From the NCBI GenBank assembly GCA_947034885.2, contig OX344752.2, positions 15,872,001 through 15,936,000 of the forward strand: a stretch of DNA of 64,000 nucleotides, written 5' to 3'. The position numbers were made by a program, and so were the translations under genes. Of the stretch, positions 47,341 through 59,813 are shown piece after piece. Under the pieces are notes generated by a model. It was given only the letters and a program-made list of their open reading frames with translations, had not been told where the DNA came from and searched no databases. Source of the stretch: Thuidium tamariscinum (Eukaryota > Streptophyta > Bryopsida > Hypnales > Thuidiaceae). How positions within the stretch are numbered: position 1 is the first letter of the stretch; every line of letters starts with the position of its first letter.

Positions 47341-49958
47341 GTTTCAAAGTTTAGGGTTTCGTAGAGTTGACCTTGCGCCATCTCTGTCCTGCCTTCGTGT
47401 GCCTGTTCCAATCCGTGTGTAATTTCTGCATTGATAGGGATCCGGTGTCCCTTGGACTTTTTGTTTGGGTGCTTGCTGGGGGAGGCCGCGGCTTCCATGA
47501 TCCCTATTTGGAGTAAGTCCCTCTTGAAGGTGTTTGCTACCTCGTACGATTGGATGTTCCCTCGATTTATGTGCTGTGCCATTCGCTCCAAGTTTGCTGG
47601 TATGCGTAGCCAGGAGTAGTTGTCTGGCCTTTGAACCCGAATATCATCGTATTGTATTTCCACATAGGGGAGAAGAATACAACTTGACTGTTCAGCACTC
47701 CATGTGTAGAACCAAGTGGCGTCTTCCCATCTGCGAAGGGGGCTGTACTTGATATCGTGTAGCATGACTGTTCGAAGCGCTTCTGCTGTCTGGTCCAGAA
47801 TATGTTCCTCTGTTTGTTGTCTCTGCCAGGTTGTAATGGTGGTGTCATGTGTGATTGGCAGGATCTTGATGGCTCACCTCTGTCTTGTGGCGACATCAGC
47901 TAGGTAGTATGTGTGGAATCGACTTGGGCCTAATCTTGGGGCTGGGATGTTCCTGACATATATCGGCGCTACCTTGCATTTCCAACTGATGGCTGGGTCC
48001 GGAGTTGTAATGTCGAGTACTTCGAAGAATCCAACTGGGAGGGTTTGTCTATGGTAGCTGGTCTCTTGTAGTGGGTGTGGGTGATCTACTTGTTTCTGCT
48101 TGATTGGTGTCTTTTTGTTTCTCCTGTTCTTTGCCTGTTTCCAGACAAAGCTGTCTACCTCCTCCTCCTCGTGTGGTCCCTCCTGGAGGCTTGTGTCTGT
48201 GAGTGTCTCTTGCTCCGGAGTGGGGGTGACGGCGGAGGCTTGCCCGAAGTAATGACTAATCCCTTCGGAGTAGTCTACGGTGTGGTACAACGCCAGGTCT
48301 GGGAGACCTACGGCATTGTGGAGGGGGGCGGGGGATCCTTGATCCTCAATGTATGTCGCATTGAGTGGGATGGTGCTGCTTGGTGAGTGTTCCTCCACTG
48401 ACGAGCTGGGTTTCTGAAGCTGAACAATGTCAACGTATGTTTGTCGTTGCGGGTCCAGCTGCATTGTATTGTCGTGAGATGGTGCCGGAATCCCCTGTTT
48501 GTGAACGGAGCTTTCGGAGCCTGGTTGCTGTTCCTTACGGGGAATTCTTCGCTGTGGGGCCTTTGGTTCGTTGATTGGTGCAGGCGAGCCCTGCGCTGAG
48601 GAATCTGATTCGATTGGGTCGGATTCCACCGGTTCAGGTGAGTGGCGATTGGGTTCCCTCTCCTGGAGGTCTGTCCGGGCAATCCACTTCAGGTTGAGTC
48701 GTCTTCCTTGTGCTTGTGTCTGTTGTCCGTCTGGGGCAACGTGCCGGGTTTCCTTGCGGGGGGGCTTGTGTGTAGCTGACGGTTGCATTGCCTGTTGGCC
48801 CGTAGGGGGGTTCCTGCAGATGACACTGGAGTGAGGTTGTGGAGCGTACCTACCTGGGTGTGAAGTCTGCTTCTGCTCATCCAGTGGTGATCTGCTCTAC
48901 GGTTGAAGCCCTCGTGCCACCCTCCTGGTTTCGTCTCCTCGCGGAGCTCCTGCTGCTTCAATCTGATGGTCTCCTGATGGCTGGGTCGTGGGTTGATATT
49001 GCCACCCTTCCTTTTGGCTCTTAGGTTTGTCGCAGTGTTTGGCTAAGTGCCCAAATTTGCGGCAGCGACGACATTGGTCTGGAAGTCCGCTGAATAGTAA
49101 CCCGTGCTCCGTGTATTCGCCAATGTTTTCTCTTGGGATTCGAATTGTTTTAGGGAGATCTTGTATATCCCTCCGTAGTATTTTGATTCGGTAGCCAGCT
49201 GTTTTTGCTCGGTAGGTTTCTAGTGTTTCTACTTTTAGGACTTTCCCGAGCTTGGCTACTAAGATTTTAAGGCATGCTTCATTGCGGAGATGCCTTCCTA
49301 TTCCTTGTATCTGTACCCAGATTGGGTAGCTGAGCGCCGCGGTTGACTCCGCTTCTTGGGCTAAGAACAGGGGTGACCATTTTGCTAAGACGACTTCATT
49401 GGTCTCCATGTAATATTTCCCCTCTAATGCGTGGTGACTCCCTGCTTCTGAGGCGAAGGTGGCCTCGAAATATCCGTTCCCTAGGAGTACTATATTTTCT
49501 AGGGAATCGTGTAAAGTTTCTCTGGCCCACGCCATGAGGTCTCTGTAAACTGGGGCTCTGCCCACTACGTGTCCTACTATTGTTACGTTCTTTGCTGCGT
49601 CTCTGTGTGCCTGTATGATACTGCTCTCTTCCTGCGTAAACTCAATAACTAGACTCTCCGTCTGACTGATTTGTCGGTCATCTACCACTACAACCTCTGG
49701 TGCCTTAGTCGGTGATGTGTTAACTTTACCCATTTGCTGACTGACTCCTCCAGCGTGTGGATCTTGATGCGCCATAAATGTGGGTGCCTCAGTGGTTGCA
49801 AGGTTGAGGTCAGGAAGCGACCGTTGACGTCCTGTCGGCCGTTGCGCCGTTGCGTCCTCTCCTTTCCGTTTGTCTCGTCCGGCATTAATGTGAGCGTCCT
49901 CTCGCTCCTCGTGCCGTTCCTCGTGCCGCACATCGTACCCCTGATGGTTTTCCGCCAT
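47337..49958 (-). pseudogene. LINE ORF1: DUF4283-like and zinc-knuckle nucleic-acid-binding protein
   Basis: About 870 codons with two in-frame stops (TAG at 48897, TGA at 47874). The N-terminal part is charged. Around residues 130-260 lies a DUF4283-like region (WSPLFLAQEA, YPIWVQIQGIG). A CCHC knuckle, CRRCRKFGHLAKHC, follows at about 296-309. The second half is Pro/Gln-rich and the last 140 residues form another compact-looking region ending LNFET. It acts as an RNA-binding partner of ORF2. Its TGA overlaps the ORF2 ATG as ATGA. Confidence 0.82.
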
Positions 49959-50135
49959 ATTTGCCGCTTGACCCGTGACTTCTGTTAGATTCAGTTGGAC
50001 TATTCCTTCGCAAAAAGGTGGTCAAAGGAGGTTTCGTCTGTCTAATCGTAAGCTTTCTAATCCCTAAAACCCTAACCCTAGCCCTAACCACCGTCACTTC
50101 CGCAGCGTGCGGGGGCGGTGGCCATAGGTAGAGAA

Positions 50136-50153
50136 CTGAGAGCCGAAATTGAG
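50136..50153. repeat. LINE target-site duplication, right copy
   Basis: CTGAGAGCCGAAATTGAG, identical to 39828-39845. Confidence 0.9.
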
Positions 50154-51765
50154 TTTCGACGTCAGATTTTCACGTGTCCACGTCACACCAGACCATTCTC
50201 AAGATGACACGCGTCAGGCTTTTTTAGGAATGATTTCATTTTTTTTGGGTCACATCTGACCTCTGTGTACTGTAAGTAAACAGAGTCCATGATTTCATCC
50301 CCAAGGAGAAGGCGGAAACTTATTACATTGTATTCATCATGGACTAGTATGCCCTGTGCCTTTGCCACAATCAAAATCAAAGTAGAATGTATAAAAACTT
50401 TGAAATTCAATAACTTTCTCATCCTAAGTTGGAATGTTACAAAAGAAAGGCTATGCATCTCTCCTCATTAAGAGCTTTCCAATGGTACCAAGATTTCCAC
50501 CAAAATCAAAGCAAAAGTATTTTTTTAATTTTTAGAATAAAAAATACTCAAAAATACATAACTTTCACATTGTAAGTCCAAATGTCACAAAACCAAGCCT
50601 GTGCATCCCTCCTCTTCGAGAGCTTTCTGACAGTACCAAGTATGCACATGTCGAGAGATCTCAATGTGACAAACAAAACAAACAAACAAACAAACAAAAC
50701 AAAACAAAACAAACTACCTTCCTTAAGGTATCATGGATTATGCAAATTTTGAAACTTTGAATGAATTATTTATATTTGGAAAAATTGGATATGGTATATT
50801 TTTGGTGATAAGCAAGAGACCATAAGTATCTCCTACTTGGCCATTAAGCCTATAAAGTTGTTGTCAACACTAAGTGATCAATGGACGACAAAAAAATTTT
50901 ACATATAAGATTGAAGTGGCAATTGTTCATCTTTAGAATTTTGTCCAAAAAAGGGAGGTCATGAATAGTAGTTTGGTCTTTAATGAATGTTGTTGAATTT
51001 TTTTAAGTAGATGGCATACATCACCGTTTCAAAAAGAATGATATCAGATATCCATGGAGACCAATCCAATGTTAGAAGGTTGAATTGTACAGTACTGTAC
51101 AATTGATCTTTGGACTAATTTAGCAACCCTATGAAAATTTTAAGTAATTTGTAATCCACAATTTTTTTCAATAATCTCTTCCTTAGACATTGTTGAATTC
51201 TTTAGTAGATGAGCTTCAAAATCTTTCTCCAAACACATTAGACTAGTTGCACTAATCAACTATTATAATTGATATATGTTGATATGTTGCATATGTTGAT
51301 TTTTGCAATTCTTTTATTTAGCACATCATAAATCTAAAGGAACCCTCGTATAAAAACAGATTATTGAACCAACTTTTTAAAATTGGAAAAAACCATGGTT
51401 TTCATACAAATGATTTCTTAGATACAATGAGGAATTGTTATCCATCAAAAAAAGTAGGACATTCAATTAGACTTATGTAATTTAGCACATTCAACTGAAA
51501 CAAATCTGATTAGAAGGATCTATCTTTTGAGTATGCACAAATTTAAATTCTAGATTTGAAGGAATATTGAACCTTTGCTAAAGACAACCAATACTTCAAC
51601 CACTATCTACCTACAAGAAGATATCATTAGAAGGCATTTGAAGGCAAGAAAAGCCTACTTCAAGGCTATTTCCATCCCTATTCTTGGTATGATTGTCTAA
51701 TAATTGTCAACCAAGCAATAGTAGTTGGATTTCAAATTTTTGAATAAAATATTTACTTATTTATT
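50154..51765. other. Spacer beyond the LINE, no gene
   Basis: 50720-50800 continues the conserved upstream block of copy B (GGATTATGC...GAAACTTTGAAT). The rest is AT-rich and featureless apart from the AAAC repeat. Confidence 0.45.
50670..50714. repeat. (CAAA)n/(CAAAA)n microsatellite
   Basis: AAACAAAC and AAAACAAAAC runs over about 45 bp. Confidence 0.85.
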
Positions 51766-52135
51766 TTTAAATACAAAACTTGTTAAGATTCCTAAAATTA
51801 ATATTTTTGAGTTCCCCCCCTAAAAAATAATTAATTTTTTAAAGATTTAAAAATTAATAATTAAAAAATTAATTTTAGTTTTTTTAAATTTAAGATAATT
51901 TATTTTTAAAATTAATAAATAATAATTTTAAAAAAATAATTTAAAAAAAAATAAAAAAATAAAAAATATATATATATATATATTTTTTTTTTTTTAATTT
52001 TTAATTTTTTTTAAAATTTTAAAATTTTTTAAAAGTAATTTAAAAAGTAATAATTTCTTTAAAAAATTAAAAATAATAATTTTAAAAAAAATTAATTTTT
52101 TTTTTAAATTTAAATTTTTTTTAAAAACTATCTTA
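51766..52135. repeat. Low-complexity A/T tract
   Basis: About 370 bp made almost entirely of A and T (TTAAAAATTAATAATT patterns, a (TA)n run near 51970). Few plant sequences stay this pure over such a length outside matrix-attachment or decayed microsatellite DNA. Confidence 0.8.
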
Positions 52136-55100
52136 ATTACTCTCGAAAATTCTAAAATAATGTTTTCTATCATGGTAGACTCTTGACCATGTTAAACTAT
52201 TGATGTAGCACATTCTTACAGTTCACGAACTCAAAATAACTCTTAGTCTTCCATTGCCTTCAAATTCCTTCTAATGTTTTAGAGATATTATTGCAGTCTA
52301 GAATAAGATCTTCATCTTAAAAGCACTCATTGCAAATAGTTTAAAGGGAGTCTACATTGTTCCACCTATATATTTATTTTCAATGTTTTTAAAATAAAAA
52401 AACTAATATTAATAAATAAAAATGATCTTTATAATGAATCCAACTTTCTTCAATATAAGATTTTGTAAGAGGTTTTCTTGGGCCCATGTGTCTTATTCAC
52501 TTTAACCCTTAAAGGATTATTGGAATCCTTCTATAGAATGCACTTTTAACCTCATAACTTTTCAATTGTGGTTTAATTTATGAATTGTAATACATTGTTA
52601 TGTATACACTATCACGATCATTATATTATTCTATCTTGAAAAGTATTTGGTCAATGCTATTCTTAATTAAATACCACTAAATTCATAATATTCTATATGG
52701 TTGCAAATGTCTTCTTGGTGCTTATAGGATTCATAAAGATACATTGTATGATATAATGAGAATATAAGATTGAAGTCCAAAAATGATTTTATGAGCTAAA
52801 TTGAGTTTGAAGATGATGTTTGACCACATGGATTCCTAAGGGAATTTCCCTTAAACACCTAACCGCCCATTTGGTAGATGGTGAATGTTGTAAAAACTGA
52901 ATTGCATCCAATAAATACTATTACTTAAGAAAAATCATGTCAAGTATCAATGAAACAAGAAAAATATACCACATGAATCAATTACATAGCTATGATGAAA
53001 GAAATTTTTAATTATTTATTGTAAATTTTTAAATTTTGCTTGATTGTATCACCTTTATTTTTATTAATTTAATCATCTACAATCACCTTGATTTTTTTTT
53101 AACCATGAAACACATGAAATTGCAATTGTGTTCTTTGGATGACTTGAAAGAGACCTTAAGGTTAAAAAAACATTTTTTCATCCGCTTTTGGAGGATATTC
53201 AAGCCAATCATTTTCAATTAATGGTGTTGGATATTTCCCTATTATATTCTTTGATTTAAAAAAATTACAATTCCATTAATCATTTGAAGAGTTAATTTGA
53301 CCCCCCCAAAAAATTATAATTTGAGTTTAAGCCTTAAAATTTGATTCCTAAAATTTGATTCCACCTAGAGAATCCAAAATTATTAAGTCAAATTTTCACT
53401 TGAATTTGAAATGTTTAAATAATACTCAAATCCATCATTGCAATACAATTCTAACATTGAGTTTGGTATCATAGAGTGTTGATTTTATAACTTTAGAATG
53501 ACATGGCAAATGCTTTAATTTGCACTTGATATTGTTGGGTAGATCACTTATTGCATTTTAGAAACAATATGTGGCATAATATAGATAAGATTTTTTATAT
53601 TTCTATTGATTGGATTTCTTTCCCACTACTACAATGCAAAATTGAGATACTTTGTCCGGGATATACTTAGGTTTATAATATTGTAATATTCTCAAGGTCT
53701 TATATTGAAGAATATTGTAGGATTGAGGATTTGACATAGAATCAAGTGTTTTTGAAAAATTTGACTATGACAATTCAAAGTTTGGGAGGTTGATAATTTT
53801 GACAACTACAAAATGGGAATAAATTTTCTTCCAAAGTTTGGATTAATTTGTCAAATGTATGCCTTCATCATTGATCTTGATGAAATGTTTGGTGCTAAAT
53901 CTATGAAAGAAAATTCCATTTCTATTTCTATTTCCATTTTTTTCATCCTTGGAATTTATTACAAAAAAAAAATTACTAAATATAGTGACAAATTATTTGA
54001 AACAATAGACAAAATTTAAAGAAAGTCATTGTAGAATTGTATAAACTCTACCTAGCGAAATTAGATTTTTCAACTTTTATTGAATATTTTGTATGAAATG
54101 CAAATCTTAATAATTAGGTATGGTAGTTTAATCGACTTTGGCTACAAGGCATGTTTTAGAGCTGTGAGCATCTACATTTGTACTCTCCAAATTTGATTTG
54201 CCAAATAAACTTGCAAGGTTCAAATCATTTGTTTAGTCCCTTCCACTTGCCTATGCTCTACTTTTATACTTCATTTCCAAGACACTAGATTCAAGCACTA
54301 TTCTTACACTATCCATGTACACTAGTCAAAATCCACCACATCCTATTTATAGTGGTCTTGTCCAATGAAATAAAGAATCTAAAAGATATACATAGTGAAT
54401 TAAGAGTTAGACTATAACAAGCTAACTTTTTTAAATGGACAATGGCAAACTTTTTTGTTTCCCTAGATAAAAGTGCGACATTACTTTTCACCCAACTACA
54501 CCAATAGCTACCTAACCCACTTAAGCTTGCAAGGGCAAAAAGTGCTCTTAATGAATGAAAAAACTACTACAACCAATTGCAAGTTGTTTGAAAAACTAAT
54601 GCAATCTCACTCTAAAATTCTTATCAAAATTGAAAATTTTATTTTCTTCAAAGTTTAGGGTCAATTTAGGGTCTTATGTTGACTTTCAAAATTCTTCATT
54701 TGTTCATTTGAAGTTCTATAAATGCCTATTCAAAAAATCTAAAATCACCTTACAATTTTTAAAGACTCAACAAAATTCATTTAGCTTTATAATAGGAACC
54801 ATACTCAAATGCTCATTCTGAACAATATTAATTGTAGATACCTTAATCCCTAAATGCTTGTGACAACCTTCTTTAAGCTTTTAGGAATTTGATTGAAAAT
54901 GGAACAAAAAGTCAACATTTCAATAAGTTGTATCAATTAAAAAAAAATTGTAACTGTACAAATTCAAACTAAATATATTAGAGAACACATAGGAAAAGAA
55001 AATTCAATAATAAGACTTATAGATTGAAAGATTATAATGTTTGATCATGAGGATGTTAAACTATAAAAGTAATTTGAAGTCTTTCAATCTTCTTCTTATA

Positions 55101-55829
55101 TGGCAAACCTAGAAAGTTGGTCACTAAAAAAGTACGAGATTTGAAAGCCGATGTACAACTCCAATCAATTGATGGCTTTTCAAAATTTACTCTACAATTG
55201 TTTTAATGAATTTTTAATGTGATTTTCTCTCCAAGCTCTAGTGGATTTGAGGTTCATTTCCAAGAGCCCTCATCACTACAAAAAATCAAGATTGCTACAA
55301 ACACCCATGTACAAAATCTTGAATAGGAAAATCATAATTGTTCATTTTCAAAATTAGATTTTTGATGCTAATATTAGACTTTAAAAGAATCTAAATATAA
55401 TATAACTACTAGAAAAACTTGTTTAGGTTTTATTTAACTTCAAAGTACTATGGACACCAAAATTTGGTGCCTTCAAGCATTTGAGATTAACACTAAGCTT
55501 GTTTGTTTATAAAGTGAAAAGATTTCTTGAAGGATGACATTAATCATCTCTACATTCACCAATAGAGGTAGTCACACATTTTTCAACTTGACTTCAATTC
55601 TCAGAGCATTGAGACATGCCGCATTGTAGTTGGCTATCCATGCCTCCATGGCTTCTATTTATAGAGTTTACAAAGGATTGAAAGTGCCTTTTCTTCTTCT
55701 CCAAAAGTGAAGAAACGCCACTTGTGAAATTAGCTCCTCTTTTCTCTCACCAATTTCTCCAACATCACAAAATTCTACTTCTCAGAAGAGGTGTGACTAC
55801 ACTAATTTTTTGCAGATGAGGCTAATGGA
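52136..55829. other. Spacer of copy C, no gene
   Basis: AT-rich; homologous in patches to 30.1-33.0 kb and, at 55160-55450, to 13420-13680. The small ORFs are spurious. Confidence 0.5.
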
Positions 55830-57070
55830 TCACAAAACTCTACTCAGAGCGCATCATTCATATTGGCAACGCCCGTCCATCAACTACTCTTGGAAGGGAG
55901 TTTTAGATTAACCCTGAGAACTGTAGATTTCAGTTATCATCAAGGTGCCTAGACCTGAGAAGAGTTGGTATTCATCATCGTACTAGCTAAACGATATGCT
56001 CACTCTAACTTTTGCACATAACCGATTGGTATCATCAGCAATTGAAAATGATCAAAATCTCATTGTGAATTTGCGATTCGTTGCGAGGGTCGACAACAAA
56101 GGAACTACAGGAGGTCAATGCGGTTAGGCCCTCTCCAACGAGGCACACGAGGAAGCGATACCTGTTCTGATTATTCCATTCTAGACAACTGGTTCTCGGT
56201 TCAGCAACCCTGATAACTTCCATGCCTTCCAACATTTGAGGCCCTCGTCTATAATTGAGGCCCAGTCATTTGCGTTTTAAATTGTTACAGCAAGTGAAAC
56301 TTTCACCTGTCTCCACTGGAAGATCTTGATGAAAGAAATCAAGAAAATGGAAGAAGATTTTGGCAAGGAAGAAATGCACTGGTTACCTGATAATACTCCC
56401 GGATAACACCCACTGGGCTTGCAATACACTTCAAAGACTTCCTTGGCTATTTCCGAGCTAGACTTAATTGGCATTCCACGGTGCGCCAAGTGACAAGAAA
56501 ACGGAACACGTAGTCATGACCTCCTGCAAGTAAGAGTGACGAACCCTTGATCCTTCGCTCAGTAGAATGAGCGATCTCGCGGACTATCCCAGCGTCAAGT
56601 CGATCACTTCCATCATATGAGACACAATCAAATTGATGGAAAAGAACCTTGAGAAACATCAAGATTAAAAAATCTTCTGCTAAAGCCTCGTACTCTCGAC
56701 ACCAAAGGGGGACGATAAAGAGTCGGGCATTCCGCTAAAATAAACACGTCATCTGAGGTAGAACAGGTTGTGACGTTCGGACTCGAGCATTGATTTATCG
56801 AACTCCGGAGTGGTTCTCTTGTATCACCACCATTTCCACTGCAAGATAAATCAAAATGCATGTACATGAGGACACACATAGCAATTTCCACACTGAATCC
56901 AGTGCAATTCCTGCGGGGTCCCAGGTGATGTGTAATTCCCCTTGGAAAGTATGCTTTTCTTACATTCGTACCTTTAAGAATGATGATGTTCATAACGGAG
57001 GAAACGATGCTGTTGCAATGGGTGATGTGAAAAGTGACTTCTATTCATGATGTTGCAATTGTAGATTTAC
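55830..57070 (-). other. 3' region of kinase copy C
   Basis: 55830-56350 matches 33040-33700 of copy B, and 56770-57070 matches 17555-17855 of copy A, so this is the most complete 3' region of the family. Small splice-like exons are possible (AACAG|CATCG, AAAG|GTACGA, CCCGCAG|GAATTG, ATCTTGCAG|TGG). Short frames such as KEVFEVYCKPSGCYPG and FVVDPRNES are partly shared with copy B, but I cannot assemble a reliable reading. Confidence 0.4.
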
Positions 57071-59813
57071 CTCTGAAGAGATGATTTTGCTCCGGAAGAA
57101 GGCATTGCTGTTGCCTTGGATTTTTTCATTGCATTCGGTAGCACATGAAGGAGCCCTTCTTCGACGGGCCTCTTTTGGACTATCATTTCTCTCGTTGGAG
57201 CTTCACATGGGGTGTTTTCTGGTGACATTTGAAATGGTTCACCAATCTTGACGAGCGCCTCCGAGTGCAAAACTGGAGTAAATTGAAAAAAAAAGAGAGG
57301 AACTATATTATACTTCATATAATAGAGTTTACTAACACATCAATAAATAGAAGCCAATCTGAGAGAAAGAGATGTAGAAACATATAATTCACTTTAATGA
57401 GGAATGGACTTGTCAACTTACCCCCAAATAAAAAAAACACTTTAATTCATTAGGAAAAGAAGGTACAACATCGAAAGACAGTTGACACAAAATCGGCTTC
57501 ACTGCAAGATCGACAAGGCTTGAAAAAGTTCTACTTCAAGGGACGTACCACTCATTAATAAGCATTTCAAATGCTTCAATGACGAGCAAATGCTTGCAAA
57601 GGATGGACGATTACTTGGTTCGGGGTCCCAACATGCTTCAATCAAAGCCTTCAAAATCGAAGGGCAATAGTCAGGTAAACGGGGACGTTCACCCTTCAGT
57701 ACCTTCTTCTTGATATCGATGAGGGAAGCCTCCTGTGGAAAAGGGACGTCTCCACTCAAAACCTCAAAACAAACCATCGCAAAACTGTACACATCGGATT
57801 TTTTGGGATACTTCGGCACTGCTTGAAGCATGTATGAACTCGTTTGCCCATCAGTGTTACGAAGATCAATAACTTCAGGGGGCATCCATCGATTCGTCCC
57901 AATGTTCAAGGTTTGATTGGAGTATCGGATGCTGCTTTCCTTGATCTTCGCAAATCCAAAATCTGACACTTTAACGAGCACATACTGAACTTCAAGATCA
58001 ACTGGAAGGACATTCTTGACAAGAATATTGAAGGACTTCAGGTCCCGGTGCACAATACCATTTTGGTGAAGGTAATGGACACCTTCACCGATTTGCAGGA
58101 TCACATCGACTGCTTCGAAAACACTGAAGGGCGGGGAATGGGGATTGGCATCCAATCTCTTTTCCATGAAAGAATGGAGATCTTCGTCCATCAACTCCAT
58201 CACGATGGAACACTTGCGCTTGTCCATTGCGCAACAAAACATCGACATGATGTTGGGATGACACAATCCTCCCAGGATTTGAGCTTCCCTCACATAATCG
58301 GGATGCTCTGGACCATAGAACGTCTTCTTGGCAACCGGAGTTCCCAACCACATAGCCTTGTGGACGGTGGCGGAGGTACCCTTCCCCAGCAGCTCGGTTT
58401 GGCGAACCATTTGAAAGATTCGTCCCAGAAAACCCAAATCCCCGAAAGCGCTCCAAAAAGGTGAGTCTGGTGAAAGAGAGGTTGAAGCTGGTTTCACTCT
58501 TCTGAGTCTTTGCAGTAAGTAACTCGCAAGATCTTTAGCTTCACCTCGTAAGGAAGGCAAGTCCGATATCACTTTATCAAGCAACAGATCCACATCTAGA
58601 GAGGCCATCCTTTTGACAATGTGAACTTCATTTCTCTCAATGTCGTCAACTTGAGCTGCTGTTAGGGCATTGTTTTGTGTCCATCTCCTGAAATAAGCTC
58701 GACAAAGCTCCAAATTGAATCCCAAGGATGAAACATACTCCGTAATATTTGTCAAGGTCATTGCAGCTTGAAGCCACTCGATTTTGCAACAACCTTCAAT
58801 GAAGTTTTCAATTTTGAGAGCTATAGAGAGCAAGAGCTTAAAGACTTGAATACACCTTAATAAATCCTCAGAGGCAGTGCTTGTGCCAAAAAACCCAGCA
58901 TAAACCTGCGTGTTCTAGAATCCCTTCGAGCTTCCGAAGAAGATAATTGCACTGCAAATTGTTGAACTTCCATGAGGGCATCTCTTTCGCACGTACCAAA
59001 CATTGAGTAGCAGCATTCAAGTATGAAAAAGTTTTTTCCATGCCAAACAATTCTGCATACAGAGAATTAAGAATTTATGCCTTAGCAATGACGAAGAAAA
59101 CATTCGACAGCTGCAGTGGGCATATTGACCTAAGTGATTTCCGTGCTATATTTGGTCCTCTATGCATATTGGTTTAACCTCATTGGTTCACACAGCTTAA
59201 GAGACTGATAGTACTTCAAAAGTGTCCAAGCACCGATCTCCAAACTTTTATGACCCCTGAGGTTGACACCCATCATTTGAACCCTCCTATTTATATACCA
59301 ATACTTAGCCAGATCCCTTGAAATAACAAACAGACGAAATTAACATCCCCAAATTGAATTTGAAACCTATTCCAGTCATTTGTAGCATCAGTTCTTCATT
59401 TCCAGAGCAAAATGAAAGTGCTTGTACGTGCATACCATTCGTGATGAAACTGATGAAAGCTTTACCTGTTATTGGGACTTCTAGCGAACTAGATGGCCCT
59501 TGGCCTGAACTCATGGAGGACATGTCTCCTTCAACAACAAGAATTGAGGGGGCAAGCGCAGGGGCATCCCGGCCAAGTGAGAGTCGTGATGATGGTTCAG
59601 CCATGACTGCGTTGGAATTGTCGTCAATGGAGACGTCCCAATGGACTTGCGGCTCTTCCCGTTCAACCCACGGTCTGAAACTCGACAAATCCTCAGAGTC
59701 GTCCACGCCTTGAGACTTCGGCTTCGTAAGGGAGAGCAAGTCGCTCATCAACTTGGTCCCGCCCAATCCCGTAAGACGGACGTCCGAAGGGGTGGCGGAG
59801 GCGGCATCGCCAT
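57071..59813 (-). pseudogene. Kinase copy C: MCAfunc/ARPK-like plus TKL kinase, frameshifted
   Basis: Exon 1 (59813-59466) starts ATG GCG ATG like copy A but has lost one base near 59773 (TAAG for TAAAG), which shifts the frame before the AEPSSRLSLG motif. Exon 2 (59052-57549) has a second lesion near 58890-58920, where the frame ending EGILEHAG meets one resuming VYAGFFG. From there the kinase region is open with GKGTSATV, VAKK, HRDLKSFN, VSDFGFAK and PPEVI all kept. Exon 3 (57272-57071) follows TTACTCCAG and retains SPENTPCEAP and NAMKKSK. Sequence is very close to copy A. It is a pseudogene unless both shifts are sequencing errors or an alternative start near 58833 is used. Confidence 0.8.

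Larger units (their letters stand above)
39846..50135 (-). mobile_element. L1-type LINE retrotransposon, 10.3 kb including an unusual 3' extension
   Basis: A leftward non-LTR element flanked by a perfect 18 bp duplication. The 5' leader (50135-49959) contains CCTAA repeats (CCCTAACCCTAGCCCTAACC on the plus strand). ORF1 (49958-47337) and ORF2 (47340-43119) follow. The remaining 3.3 kb on the 3' side is longer than usual and contains an extra ORF (42046-41540) and an island rich in TCCGG motifs. No poly-A tract is present at the 3' junction. Six in-frame stops and one frameshift make this copy inactive. Confidence 0.88.
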
